From contig CACWMM010000006.1 in assembly GCA_902761955.1 (NCBI GenBank), positions 1 through 49,552 of the forward strand: a stretch of DNA of 49,552 nucleotides, written 5' to 3'. Made by a program: the position numbers and the translations under genes. The stretch is from Parafannyhessea sp902761955 (GTDB lineage Bacteria > Actinomycetota > Coriobacteriia > Coriobacteriales > Atopobiaceae). Below are positions 22,485-31,787 of this stretch, piece after piece (positions within the stretch are counted from its first letter, which is position 1; every line of letters begins with the position of its first letter). The notes under the pieces were generated by a model. It saw only the letters and a program-made list of their open reading frames with translations, was not told where the DNA came from and did not search any database.

Positions 22485-22955
22485 ATGCCGCGTCGTGCAG
22501 CAGCAGTCCGTCGTGAGGTCCAGCCGGACGCCGTTTACAACAACCGTCTCGTGACCCAGCTCATCAACAAGGTCCTCCTGGATGGCAAGAAGGCCACCGC
22601 AGAGCGCATCGTCTATGGTGCCTTCGACCTGGTCAAGGAGAAGACCGACAGCGATCCTCTGGCCACCTTCAAGAAGGCCATGGACAACGTCCGCCCGACC
22701 CTCGAGGTCAAGCCCAAGCGCGTTGGTGGCGCCACCTACCAGGTTCCTATGGAGGTTAACTCCCGTCGCGCGACGACCCTTGCCATCCGCTGGATCGTCA
22801 ACTTCAGCCGCGCCCGCAAGGAGAAGACCATGGCGGAGCGCCTCGCCAACGAGATCATGGATGCGGCCAACGGCGTTGGCGCTTCCGTGAAGCGCCGTGA
22901 GGACCTCTTCAAGATGGCCGAGGCCAACCGCGCGTTCTCGCACTATCGCTTCTAG
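22485..22955 (+). CDS. rpsG: 30S ribosomal protein S7
   Basis: uS7, primary assembly protein of the 30S head that binds the 3' major domain of 16S rRNA. The 156 residues are full length. The basic N-terminus is MPRRAAAVRREVQPD, followed by the conserved VTQLINKVLLDGKKATAERI. A TAGGAG site precedes ATG 22485. The downstream gap to fusA is 19 nt. Confidence 0.97.
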   Translation: MPRRAAAVRREVQPDAVYNNRLVTQLINKVLLDGKKATAERIVYGAFDLVKEKTDSDPLATFKKAMDNVRPTLEVKPKRVGGATYQVPMEVNSRRATTLAIRWIVNFSRARKEKTMAERLANEIMDAANGVGASVKRREDLFKMAEANRAFSHYRF

Positions 22956-22974
22956 TCCAGGGGAGTAGCGACAC

Positions 22975-25068
22975 ATGGCAAAAGTTAAGTACAAGCTCGA
23001 AGACCTTCGTAACATCGGCATCATGGCCCACATCGATGCTGGTAAGACGACTACCACCGAGCGCATCCTGTACTACACCGGCAAGACCCACAAGATCGGT
23101 GAGGTCCACGACGGTGCAGCCACCATGGACTGGATGGTTCAGGAGCAGGAGCGCGGCGTGACCATCACCTCCGCCGCCACCACGTGCTTCTGGAAGGACC
23201 ACGTCATCCAGATCATCGACACCCCGGGCCACGTTGACTTCACCGCAGAGGTCGAGCGCTGCCTGCGCGTCCTCGACGGTGCCGTCGCGGTCTTCGACGC
23301 CGTTGCCGGCGTCCAGCCGCAGTCCGAGACCGTCTGGCGTCAGGCCGCCAACTACAACGTCCCGCGCATCGCCTTCATCAACAAGTATGACCGCGTCGGC
23401 GCTGACTTCTTCCACGCCATCGACACCATGAAGGACCGCCTTGGTGCCAACGCCGTGGCCGCCCAGGTCCCCATGGGCTCCGAGTCCAACTTCTGGGGCC
23501 TCATCGACCTCGTCACCAACACCGCGTGGGACTTCAAGGAAGACGCCAAGGGCATGATTTACCCCGAGCCCATGGACGAGATTCCTGACGAGTTCAAGGA
23601 CATTGCCGCCGAGAAGCGCGAGGAGCTCCTGGACGCAGCCTCCAACTACGACGACGACCTGATGGAGAAAATCCTCATGGAGGAGGAGATTCCCGTCGAT
23701 CAGCTGAAGGCCGCCATCCGCAAGGGCGTCATCGCCAACGAGCTCAACCCCGTCTTCGTTGGCTCCGCCTACAAGAACAAGGGCATCCAGGAGCTTCTGG
23801 ACGCCGTCGTCGACTACCTGCCGAGCCCGCTTGACGTCAAGGAGATCGACGGCAAGAACCTCAAGGGCGAGGACGAGGTCCGTCACGCGGACTTCAAGGA
23901 GCCCTTCTCGGCACTTGCCTTCAAGATCATGACCGACCCCTTCGTCGGCAAGCTCACCTACATCCGCGTGTACTCTGGCCAGGCGGAGGCTGGTAGCTAC
24001 GTCTACAACTCCGTCAAGGACAACCGCGAGCGCCTCGGCCGCATCCTCGAGATGAACGCGAACGACCGTGTCGACCGTGAGGAGTGCTCCGCCGGTGACA
24101 TCGTCGCCTGCGTCGGCCTGAAGAACACCTCCACCGGCGACACCCTCTGCGACGAGAAGCACCCCATCGTGCTCGAGTCCATCGACTTCGCCGACCCCGT
24201 CATCGACGTTGCCGTCGAGCCGAAGTCCAAGGCAGAGCAGGACAAGATGTCCGTTGGCCTTGCCAAGCTCGCCGAGGAGGACCCGACCTTCCGCGTCCAC
24301 ACCGACCACGAGACCGGCCAGACCATCATCGCCGGCATGGGCGAGCTGCACCTCGAGATCATCGTCGACCGTCTGCGTCGCGAGTTCCACGTTGACTGCA
24401 ACGTCGGCAAGCCGCAGGTCGCGTACCGCGAGACCGCTGGCCACGCCGTGCAGCACGTCCAGGGCAAGTTCGTCCGTCAGTCCGGCGGCCGCGGCCAGTA
24501 CGGCGACGCGATCATCGACCTCGAGCCGATGGAGCCGGGCTTTGGCTATGAGTTCGTCGACGGCACCGTCGGCGGCTCCGTCCCCAAGGAGTACATCCCC
24601 TCTGTCGACAAGGGCATCCAGGAGGCTCTGGAGTCCGGCGTCATCGCGGGTTACCCCGTCCAGGACATCAAGGTCACCCTGGTCGACGGCTCCTACCACG
24701 AGGTCGACTCCTCCGAGGCGGCCTTCAAGATCGCCGGCTCCATGGCGATCAAGAACGCCCTTCAGCAGTCTGACCCCGTTCTTCTCGAGCCCGTCGAGGA
24801 GGTCACCGTCGAGACGCCCGAGCAGTACATGGGCGACGTCATGGGCAACCTCTCCGGCCGTCGCGGCAAGATCGAGGGCATGGAGGACCGTGCGAACACC
24901 AAGCTCATCCGCGCCAAGGTGCCCCTGGGCGAGATGTTTGGTTACGCAACCGACCTGCGCTCCCAGACGCAGGGCCGCGCGTCCTACACCATGCAGTTCT
25001 CCAGCTACGAGCCCGTCCCGAAGAACATCAAGGACGAGATTGTCGCAAAGAGTGGCGTCAACGCCTAA
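22975..25068 (+). CDS. fusA: Elongation factor G
   Basis: Translocation GTPase, 697 residues, normal length. G1 AHIDAGKTTTTERILYYTG, G2 RGVTITSAAT, G3 DTPGHVDF and G4 NKYDRVGAD are present. Domain IV carries the conserved GGRGQYGDA, and the C-terminal domain V has FGYATDLRSQTQGRASYTM. It is the last gene before rpsJ, 50 nt downstream. Confidence 0.98.
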   Translation: MAKVKYKLEDLRNIGIMAHIDAGKTTTTERILYYTGKTHKIGEVHDGAATMDWMVQEQERGVTITSAATTCFWKDHVIQIIDTPGHVDFTAEVERCLRVLDGAVAVFDAVAGVQPQSETVWRQAANYNVPRIAFINKYDRVGADFFHAIDTMKDRLGANAVAAQVPMGSESNFWGLIDLVTNTAWDFKEDAKGMIYPEPMDEIPDEFKDIAAEKREELLDAASNYDDDLMEKILMEEEIPVDQLKAAIRKGVIANELNPVFVGSAYKNKGIQELLDAVVDYLPSPLDVKEIDGKNLKGEDEVRHADFKEPFSALAFKIMTDPFVGKLTYIRVYSGQAEAGSYVYNSVKDNRERLGRILEMNANDRVDREECSAGDIVACVGLKNTSTGDTLCDEKHPIVLESIDFADPVIDVAVEPKSKAEQDKMSVGLAKLAEEDPTFRVHTDHETGQTIIAGMGELHLEIIVDRLRREFHVDCNVGKPQVAYRETAGHAVQHVQGKFVRQSGGRGQYGDAIIDLEPMEPGFGYEFVDGTVGGSVPKEYIPSVDKGIQEALESGVIAGYPVQDIKVTLVDGSYHEVDSSEAAFKIAGSMAIKNALQQSDPVLLEPVEEVTVETPEQYMGDVMGNLSGRRGKIEGMEDRANTKLIRAKVPLGEMFGYATDLRSQTQGRASYTMQFSSYEPVPKNIKDEIVAKSGVNA

Positions 25069-25118
25069 GTTAAGTAGCCAACGGTAGCTCAGGCTGCCAT
25101 TTGATGGAGGTATTAGAA

Positions 25119-25427
25119 GTGTCAAGCCAGAAGATCAGGATCCGCCTCAAGGGCTACGATCACGAGGTCGTTGACCAGTCCGCGAAGCTCATCGTCGACA
25201 CCGCTCAGAAGACCGGTGCCCGCGTCTCTGGTCCTATCCCCCTGCCGACCGAGCGCAACCTCTACACGGTCATCCGCTCGCCGCACAAGGACAAGGACTC
25301 TCGCGAGGAGTTCGAGATGCGCACCCACAAGCGTCTCATCGACATCCTCGACCCCAGCTCCTCGACCGTCGACTCGCTCATGCGCCTCGACCTTCCAGCT
25401 GGCGTCGACATCGAGATCAAGCTCTAA
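25119..25427 (+). CDS. rpsJ: 30S ribosomal protein S10
   Basis: uS10, a 30S head protein that also acts as NusE in antitermination. The 102 residues start at GTG 25119 (SSQKIRIRLKGYDHEV), with GGAGG 8 nt upstream. In-frame ATGs at 25101 and 25104 overlap that site. Unusually, a strong terminator follows and the rest of the S10 operon resumes only at 27177. Confidence 0.96.
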   Translation: MSSQKIRIRLKGYDHEVVDQSAKLIVDTAQKTGARVSGPIPLPTERNLYTVIRSPHKDKDSREEFEMRTHKRLIDILDPSSSTVDSLMRLDLPAGVDIEIKL

Positions 25428-25453
25428 GCTTTCGCGACTCGATACGCTGACAG

Positions 25454-25485
25454 GCCCCGCCGCTCATTCGAGTGGCGGGGCTTTT
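25454..25485 (+). terminator. Terminator after rpsJ
   Basis: GCCCCGCCGCTC pairs with GAGTGGCGGGGC (one G-T wobble) around ATTC, followed by TTTTG. It detaches rpsJ from rplC. Confidence 0.92.
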
Positions 25486-25540
25486 GCGTGCGCAAAAGGC
25501 TGGCGTGGGTGCGCAAATCCACGATGGAGCAACGCAAATC

Positions 25541-25715
25541 CTCAAGCGACGTCGCTTGAGAAGGGTTCGCCCTAAGCTATTTACATGCGAAACCGCAGGT
25601 AAACTATAGAGTTGTAACGCTTGAGGCGCTTTCTCAAGCGACATTGGTTGAGGCTCAAACGACGTCGGTTGAGCCTCAAGGGGCGTCGCTTGAGGAGCTT
25701 GCTCCATCGCTTGAG
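25541..25715. repeat. Array of palindromic 20-bp units, partly at exact 21-bp spacing
   Basis: A perfect 20-bp palindrome, CTCAAGCGACGTCGCTTGAG, lies at 25541-25560. Variants start at 25633, 25654, 25675 and 25696, exactly 21 bp apart. The first three keep CTCAA...TTGAG ends; the fourth keeps only the right half, TCGCTTGAG. A stray CGCTTGAG lies at 25618-25625. Two helical turns per unit would put bound protein on one DNA face. The array sits between the rpsJ terminator and the 3' end of the minus-strand gene. Because 21 bp equals seven codons, a degenerate heptad-coding repeat is the other reading, though no supported gene crosses it. Confidence 0.75.
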
Positions 25716-25746
25716 GTTCGAGCCCGAGGCTGGCCCTATCCCAGCA

Positions 25747-26706
25747 CTATCCCAGCAGCTGTGATCGCAGGTCGTCGGAACGTTGGGCAAAAAGCCCGGT
25801 TCGACGCGGTGGCGTGACTCCAAGCAGCGGCGCGACCCGTTGCCTCACGATATTGTCGAACTTCGTTGGGTCCATCAGGCGTTGCGACCTGATGGTGATC
25901 ATGGTGTAGCCCATGTCCTCGAGGGCGGACTTGCGATCGTCGTCGTGGTCTCGCACGGAAGGCTCCCCGTGGACCATGTCGCTGTCGTATTCCATCACAA
26001 GCTTCTCTGACGGCCACGCAAGATCGGCCAGCAGGTACGGCGTTCGTAGGTAGCGCTCCCACGATTCCGCAAGGTCTATGCGGTAGTTAGCGCGGCATGC
26101 GGGGAGCCCGTAACCTCCGAGCCGTGTCGGCAGCGTCAGAAGAAGCGCGAGGGACGTCTCCGCGGGCGACCGGAATCCCTCAACCTCGTATGAGAGCGCC
26201 TTCCGTGCCGGACGGACCCCGCGGGCTCCCGCGCACTTCGATAAGAAATCCCCCAAAGCAGCCAGGCTGGTCAACGGCGGGCGCGAGTGGAACGATCGCG
26301 CGCCCTGGTTCAGCGAGTACCCTCCCGTGACCTCGCAAGCATACGCGGCAAGTCGCGGCACGGATAGGGTGGACGCCATCTGCAGATAGGTGAACTCCGG
26401 TGTGGACAGCCTCACGGACGGGCCAATCGCGACAAACGACCGATCCGGAATTTCGCGCATCCAGACATGATTTCGAATCTGCCGTCCGTAAAGGCGGTCG
26501 GAATCCTTGGCGACAAGTATGTCGATGGGCCTCGGAAGCGAGCGAAGCTCTGGCGTCGAAAGGATTCCCTGCGAGAAGAGCGCGCGGTACGAGTGGGGGA
26601 GGTTTGTGGGACGACAGTCCTCTATGCGTGGACAGCGCGCGTAGTCTCTTGCGCGCGTGCTTCTCCAGAGCGACTGTGCCGAGCTGTGGGAAATGTAGAT
26701 GGGCAT
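25747..26706 (-). CDS. Predicted PD-(D/E)XK nuclease-fold protein (DUF559/Vsr-like C-terminus)
   Basis: A 319-residue protein whose exact family I cannot name with certainty. Residues about 1-180 form a region with SLPRPIDILVAKDSDRL and LSTPEFTYLQMAS. The C-terminal part looks like a DUF559/very-short-patch-type nuclease: a SPAETSLALLL helix, then LADLAWPSEKLVMEYDSD (Asp, 11 residues, Glu-x-Asp), a basic DDDRKSALEDMGY helix and ITI strand. Similar proteins occur in many actinobacteria, often as orphan genes beside defence or toxin loci. The start ATG at 26706 gives MPIYISHSS; the only Shine-Dalgarno-like sequence is GAG plus a run of nine G just upstream. It is inserted, in reverse, between rpsJ and rplC. 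Horizontal acquisition is inferred from position. Confidence 0.6.
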   Translation of the reverse strand: MPIYISHSSAQSLWRSTRARDYARCPRIEDCRPTNLPHSYRALFSQGILSTPELRSLPRPIDILVAKDSDRLYGRQIRNHVWMREIPDRSFVAIGPSVRLSTPEFTYLQMASTLSVPRLAAYACEVTGGYSLNQGARSFHSRPPLTSLAALGDFLSKCAGARGVRPARKALSYEVEGFRSPAETSLALLLTLPTRLGGYGLPACRANYRIDLAESWERYLRTPYLLADLAWPSEKLVMEYDSDMVHGEPSVRDHDDDRKSALEDMGYTMITIRSQRLMDPTKFDNIVRQRVAPLLGVTPPRRTGLFAQRSDDLRSQLLG

Positions 26707-27176
26707 GCGCCCCCCCCCTCGATCTTCGCGGTTTTGGCCGGGCAATTCTTCGTGGTGCCCCATCATGCCACATGGCACTTGCAGTACCTTCGCAGTCGTC
26801 TTGCGCCAAACTTTGGGACTCACGGGAACCAAGAACGTAGCGCCATGGTGTCACGCTGCGCCAGGGCCACGCTTTCGCGAGCCCCGCAGGCCGCACCTGC
26901 ATGGCACGCAAAGCCCTTCTCGCCTTCTGGCCTGCGATTTTTGCAGGGATTGTGGCGCAAAAAATGTGGATGCTTACCACGGTCCCGAGCGTGTACACTA
27001 GTCAGGCTGTGTTTTTATGGCTTATGCCGTCTAAATCGCTCGTCCCCAACCTGTGAGGGGGCGCCTGCCCGCGAGGTGGCGACATGCCTGCACGGCACTC
27101 GTTGGATGTGGTCCGCTGGGGAGAGTCGCAGGATGCGTCTCTAAGGTCCCATGACCATCGAAGGAAAGGACCAGGA
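26707..27176 (+). promoter_or_regulatory. Gap between the inserted gene and rplC, with candidate rplC promoter
   Basis: No supported gene in 470 bases. A run of nine C (26710-26718) abuts the minus-strand start. For rplC the best -10 is TACACT (26994-26999), with a poor -35 (TGCTTA, 17 bp upstream). The 3' half may serve as the rplC leader (about 170 nt). A promoter here is required by the terminator after rpsJ, but its exact position is uncertain. Confidence 0.4.
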
Positions 27177-27797
27177 ATGGTCAACACTATCCTCGGCCGC
27201 AAGCTCGGGATGACGCAGGTGTGGGATGAGGACGACAACGTCGTGCCCGTCACCGTCGTCCTCGCTGGCCCCTGCACCGTCTCGCAGGTCAAGACGAAGG
27301 CAACTGACGGCTACGACGCCGTCCAGATTGGCTTCGGAGACATCTCTGCCAAGCACGTGAACAAGCCCATGGCTGGCCACTTTGCCGCCGCCGGCGTCGA
27401 GCCCATGCGCTACCTGCGCGAGGTCCGCGTCCCCGAGGGCGAGGAGCACGCCACTGGCGAGAAGGTCACCGTCGCCGACTTCGCAGACGTCCAGACCGTC
27501 GACGTCACCGGTACCTCCAAGGGCAAGGGCTTCCAGGGCACCATCAAGCGCTGGAACTTCTCCCGCGGCCCCATGGCTCACGGTTCCCGCAACCAGCGCG
27601 AGCCGGGCTCCATCGGCCAGTGCGCCTACCCCGCGCGCGTCCGCAAGGGCCTGCACATGGCTGGCCACATGGGCAACGAGCGTGTCACCGTCAAGAACCT
27701 GAAGCTCGTTCGTGTCGACGCCGAGCAGAACCTCATGCTCATCAAGGGCGCTGTCCCCGGCGGCAAGAACGCTCTCGTTTCGATCCGCATGGCCTAA
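27177..27797 (+). CDS. rplC: 50S ribosomal protein L3
   Basis: uL3, an early assembly protein near the peptidyl-transferase centre. The 206 residues begin with the canonical MVNTILGRKLGMTQVWDED. The central loop is MAHGSRNQREPGSIGQCAYP, in place of the commoner SHRAPGSIG form. ATG 27177 follows AAGGAAAGGA. It begins the second, separately expressed half of the S10 operon. Confidence 0.96.
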   Translation: MVNTILGRKLGMTQVWDEDDNVVPVTVVLAGPCTVSQVKTKATDGYDAVQIGFGDISAKHVNKPMAGHFAAAGVEPMRYLREVRVPEGEEHATGEKVTVADFADVQTVDVTGTSKGKGFQGTIKRWNFSRGPMAHGSRNQREPGSIGQCAYPARVRKGLHMAGHMGNERVTVKNLKLVRVDAEQNLMLIKGAVPGGKNALVSIRMA

Positions 27798-27840
27798 GGG
27801 CCCGTTCGTAATCACACCCTAAGGCTAACAAGGAGGACTA

Positions 27841-28467
27841 ATGTCCAAGATCGAAGTTAAGAACGTGGAGGGGAAGGCGGCCGGCGAGGTCGAGCTTTCC
27901 TCCGACGTCTTCGGCATTGAGCCGAACATCCCCGTGGTGCACCAGGTCGTCGTGGCCTACGAGGCCTCCCTGCGTCAGGGCACCCACTCCGTCAAGAACC
28001 GTCACGAGGTCTCCGGCGGCGGCGTCAAGCCTTGGCGCCAGAAGGGCACCGGTCGTGCCCGCCAGGGCTCCATCCGCGCTGGCCAGTGGGTCGGCGGCGG
28101 CGTCATCTTCGGGCCCCAGGTCCGCAGCCACGCCAAGCGCGCCAACAACAAGGAGAAGAAGCTCGCGATGCGCTCCGTCCTCTCCGGCAAGCTCGCTGAC
28201 GGCGAGCTCGTGCTCGTGGACGAGCTGAAGTTCGAGGCCCCCAAGACCAAGCAGGCCGTCGCTCTTCTCAACGCTCTTGCCCTCGACGGCAAGCGCGTGA
28301 CCGTCGTCGTCGACGACGAGGACATCAACACCTACCTCGCCTTCAGGAACCTCCCGAAGGTCAACGTGATCGGTGTCTCCGAGTCCAACACCCGCAACCT
28401 GCTCGACAATGGCGCCCTCGTCATGTCCACCGCGGTTGCCAAGCAGCTCGAGGAGGTGCTCGCGTAA
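27841..28467 (+). CDS. rplD: 50S ribosomal protein L4
   Basis: uL4 of the exit tunnel and, in some bacteria, repressor of the S10 operon. The 208 residues include the tunnel loop KPWRQKGTGRARQGSIRAGQ, the region where macrolide-resistance changes occur; it looks wild type. RBS AAGGAGG precedes ATG 27841. The stop TAA shares its last base with the rplW ATG. Confidence 0.96.
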   Translation: MSKIEVKNVEGKAAGEVELSSDVFGIEPNIPVVHQVVVAYEASLRQGTHSVKNRHEVSGGGVKPWRQKGTGRARQGSIRAGQWVGGGVIFGPQVRSHAKRANNKEKKLAMRSVLSGKLADGELVLVDELKFEAPKTKQAVALLNALALDGKRVTVVVDDEDINTYLAFRNLPKVNVIGVSESNTRNLLDNGALVMSTAVAKQLEEVLA

Positions 28468-28772
28468 TGAACTCCATCTATAACGTCATCATCCGCCCGG
28501 TCGTCTCCGAGCGTTCGTTCGACCTGATGTCTCAGGGCAAGTACACCTTCGAGGTTGCCGCCAAGGCTCCGAAGGAGGAGATTGCCGACGCAGTCGAGAA
28601 GCTCTTCAACGTTCACGTCCTCAAGGTCAACACCATGTGGGTGAAGCCGAAGAACAAGCGCGTCCGCTACGTCACCGGCAAGACCCGCACCTGGAAGAAG
28701 GCCGTCGTCACCATCGCCGAGGGTGAGCAGATCGAGGTCTTCGCCAACCAGCAGGCTGCTGCTGAGGAGTAA
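28467..28772 (+). CDS. rplW: 50S ribosomal protein L23
   Basis: uL23, at the tunnel exit and the docking site for trigger factor and SRP. The 101 residues include IIRPVVSERSFDLMSQGKYTFEV and the beta-hairpin MWVKPKNKRVRYVTGKTRTWKKA. It is translationally coupled to rplD by a one-base overlap. A hairpin with a short T-run lies 11 nt after the stop. Confidence 0.96.
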   Translation: MNSIYNVIIRPVVSERSFDLMSQGKYTFEVAAKAPKEEIADAVEKLFNVHVLKVNTMWVKPKNKRVRYVTGKTRTWKKAVVTIAEGEQIEVFANQQAAAEE

Positions 28773-28782
28773 GTGGTTTTTC

Positions 28783-28810
28783 GCCCGAGCCTCCTTGGAG
28801 GCCGGGCTTT
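28783..28810 (+). terminator. Attenuator-like hairpin between rplW and rplB
   Basis: GCCCG-A-GCCTCC pairs with GGAGGC-CGGGC (one bulged A), then TTT. With only three T, partial termination is likely; the operon continues. Confidence 0.6.
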
Positions 28811-28908
28811 CATACCGCGCATGATGGATACGCGCGGTACCGTGGTAATCCGGTGTCGGCGTGCCATTCCCGGGCACACCGGCCAACGGACAAGAAAGGG
28901 AAGCAGTA

Positions 28909-29745
<837 letters not shown>

Positions 29746-29775
29746 CCGGAACACGAACATTAGGAGATTCCAAGA

Positions 29776-30036
29776 ATGAGCAGAAGTCTCAAGAAGGGCC
29801 CGTTTGTGGAGACTCGCCTCCTTGCGCGTGTCGCCGCGATGAACGAGGCTGGCAAGAAGGAGGTCGTGAAGACCTGGTCGCGTTCCTCCACCATCTTCCC
29901 CGAGATGGTCGGCCACACGATCGCCGTCCACGACGGCCGCAAGCATGTCCCCGTATACGTCACCGAGTCCATGGTCGGTCACAAGCTGGGCGAGTTCGCC
30001 CCCACCCGCACCTTCCGTGGTCACAAGCAGGCTTAA
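29776..30036 (+). CDS. rpsS: 30S ribosomal protein S19
   Basis: uS19, head of the 30S subunit in contact with S13. The 86 residues run from MSRSLKKGPFVE to FAPTRTFRGHKQA, a few residues shorter at the C-terminus than the common 92. RBS TAGGAG precedes ATG 29776. rplV starts 17 nt later. Confidence 0.96.
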   Translation: MSRSLKKGPFVETRLLARVAAMNEAGKKEVVKTWSRSSTIFPEMVGHTIAVHDGRKHVPVYVTESMVGHKLGEFAPTRTFRGHKQA

Positions 30037-30053
30037 CAGGGGGTATGGAGTAA

Positions 30054-30407
30054 ATGGCTAACAACAACGAGGTCAAGGCCACCGCTAAGTACGTGCGCAT
30101 GGCGCCGCGCAAGGTGCGCATGGTCGTCGACCAGATTCGCAACAAGTCCGTGGAGCAGGCCCTTGAGGTCCTCCAGTTCTCGACCCGCGCGGCCGCTGAG
30201 CCCGTCGCGAAGGTCCTCCGCTCCGCGGTGGCCAACGCCGAGAACAACAACAACCTTCGTTCCGACAACCTCGTGATCAAGGCTGCCTACGTGGACGAGG
30301 GCCCGACCCTGAAGCGCATCCGCCCGCGTGCCAAGGGCTCCGCTTCGCGCATCAACAAGCGCACCAGCCACATCACCGTCGTCGTTGCACCTCGAAAGGA
30401 GGCGTAG
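30054..30407 (+). CDS. rplV: 50S ribosomal protein L22
   Basis: uL22, lining the exit tunnel. The 117 residues include AKYVRMAPRKVRMVVDQIR and the tunnel beta-hairpin GPTLKRIRPRAKGSASRINKRTSH, which is wild type at macrolide-associated positions. The 3' end contains AAAGGAGG, only 9 nt from the rpsC start, which probably couples the two. Confidence 0.96.
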   Translation: MANNNEVKATAKYVRMAPRKVRMVVDQIRNKSVEQALEVLQFSTRAAAEPVAKVLRSAVANAENNNNLRSDNLVIKAAYVDEGPTLKRIRPRAKGSASRINKRTSHITVVVAPRKEA

Positions 30408-30414
30408 GGGAAGT

Positions 30415-31125
30415 ATGGGTCAGAAAGTACAGCCTACCGGCTTCCGTCTCGGCATCACCGAGGAGTGGCGTTCCCGTTGGTACGCCGATAAGAAGGACTA
30501 CGCCAAGAACCTTGGCAACGATATGCAGATCCGCAAGTTCCTCGAGAAGAAGCTTGCGAGCGCCGCACTGTCCCGCGTCGACATCGAGCGCGCCGGCGAC
30601 AAGGTGAAGGTCATCATCTACACTGCACGCCCGGGCATCGTGATCGGCAAGAAGGGCTCCGAGATCGACGCCCTGCGTGCCGAGCTCGAGAAGATGGCCG
30701 GCGTCTCCAAGGGCAACATCTCCGTCGACGTCATCGAGATCAAGCGTCCGGAGCTCGACGCCCAGCTGGTGGCACAGTCCATCGCCGAGCAGCTCGAGGG
30801 CCGCATCGCCTTCCGTCGTGCCGTCCGCAAGGCCATCCAGTCCGCCCGCAAGGCCGGCGCCAAGGGCATCCGCATCCAGTGCTCCGGCCGTCTGAACGGC
30901 GCCGAGATGGGCCGCCGCGAGTGGTCCCGCGAGGGTCGCGTGCCTCTGCACACCCTGCGCGCCAAGATCGGCTTCGGCGAGGCTACCGCCCGCACCACCA
31001 TGGGTGCCTGCGGCGTTAAGGTTTGGATCTATCTCGGCGAGAAGATGCCTGGTCAGCCTGCGCCCAACCCGGCGCTTGAGGGCTCCAGCCGTCCCCGTCG
31101 CCGTAACGAGAGGAGGGGTCGCTAA
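30415..31125 (+). CDS. rpsC: 30S ribosomal protein S3
   Basis: uS3 at the mRNA entry site. The 236 residues begin MGQKVQPTGFRLGITEEW. The type II KH domain has TARPGIVIGKKGSEIDALR, and the C-terminal domain contains RLNGAEMGRREWSREGRVPL. The tail is basic (RPRRRNERRGR). The start at ATG 30415 uses AAAGGAGG/GGGG upstream; longer in-frame extensions overlap rplV. The stop overlaps the rplP start. Confidence 0.96.
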   Translation: MGQKVQPTGFRLGITEEWRSRWYADKKDYAKNLGNDMQIRKFLEKKLASAALSRVDIERAGDKVKVIIYTARPGIVIGKKGSEIDALRAELEKMAGVSKGNISVDVIEIKRPELDAQLVAQSIAEQLEGRIAFRRAVRKAIQSARKAGAKGIRIQCSGRLNGAEMGRREWSREGRVPLHTLRAKIGFGEATARTTMGACGVKVWIYLGEKMPGQPAPNPALEGSSRPRRRNERRGR

Positions 31126-31550
31126 TGCTGGCTCCTAAGCGAGTCCTTCACCGCAAGGTACAGCGCGGCTCCATGAAGGGTCAGGCCAAGGGCAACACCG
31201 AGCTGCACTTTGGCAAGTGGGGTCTTGTCGCGCTCGAGCGTCACTGGATCACCAACCGTCAGATCGAGGCCGGTCGTGTCGCCATCGTCCGTCGCATGAA
31301 GCGTGGCGGCAAGATCTGGATCACCATCTTCCCCGACAAGCCGATCTCCAAGAAGCCGGCTGAGACCCGTATGGGTAAGGGTAAGGGCAACCCCGAGGAG
31401 TGGGTGGCCGTTGTCAAGCCGGGTCGCGTCATGTACGAGATCGACGGCGTCGACGAGGCAACCGCAAAGGCTGCGCTCCGTCTTGCTCAGTACAAGATGC
31501 CGATCAAGACCAAGATCATCACCCGCGCCGAGCAGGACGTGGAGGAGTAG
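31125..31550 (+). CDS. rplP: 50S ribosomal protein L16
   Basis: uL16, which helps organise the A-site tRNA pocket. The 141 residues include LAPKRVLHRKVQRGSMKG and RMGKGKGNPEEWVAVVKPGR. The ATG overlaps the rpsC TAA by one base. Confidence 0.96.
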   Translation: MLAPKRVLHRKVQRGSMKGQAKGNTELHFGKWGLVALERHWITNRQIEAGRVAIVRRMKRGGKIWITIFPDKPISKKPAETRMGKGKGNPEEWVAVVKPGRVMYEIDGVDEATAKAALRLAQYKMPIKTKIITRAEQDVEE

Positions 31551-31555
31551 TCAAC

Positions 31556-31771
31556 ATGAAGTACAAGGATATTCGCGAGCTCTCCGACGAGGAGCTTGCT
31601 CAGAAGCTCGAGGACGGCCGCGCAGAGCTGTTCAACCTTCGCTTCCAGATGGCTACCAGCCAGCTGGACAACACGGCGCGCGTCAGCGTCGTCAAGCGTG
31701 ACATTGCCCGCATCCAGACCGAGATGCGCGCTCGTCAGATCGCAGCGGACAACGCCGCTGCGCAGAACTAG
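31556..31771 (+). CDS. rpmC: 50S ribosomal protein L29
   Basis: uL29, a two-helix protein beside L23 at the tunnel exit. The 71 residues start MKYKDIRELSDEEL and include LFNLRFQMATSQLDN. GGAGGAG at the end of rplP provides the ribosome-binding site for ATG 31556; a longer in-frame extension would lie wholly inside rplP. Confidence 0.95.
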   Translation: MKYKDIRELSDEELAQKLEDGRAELFNLRFQMATSQLDNTARVSVVKRDIARIQTEMRARQIAADNAAAQN

Positions 31772-31787
31772 TCGCAGGAGATAAGAA

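Noticed and set aside
25541..25715. CRISPR array
   Set aside because: Units are 20 bp with essentially no spacers (21-bp period), vary in sequence, and there are no cas genes.
25417..25823. Minus-strand frames with heptad-like repeats across the 21-bp array
   Set aside because: The heptads follow directly from a 21-bp DNA repeat. There is no good start site, and the frames run into the rpsJ terminator.
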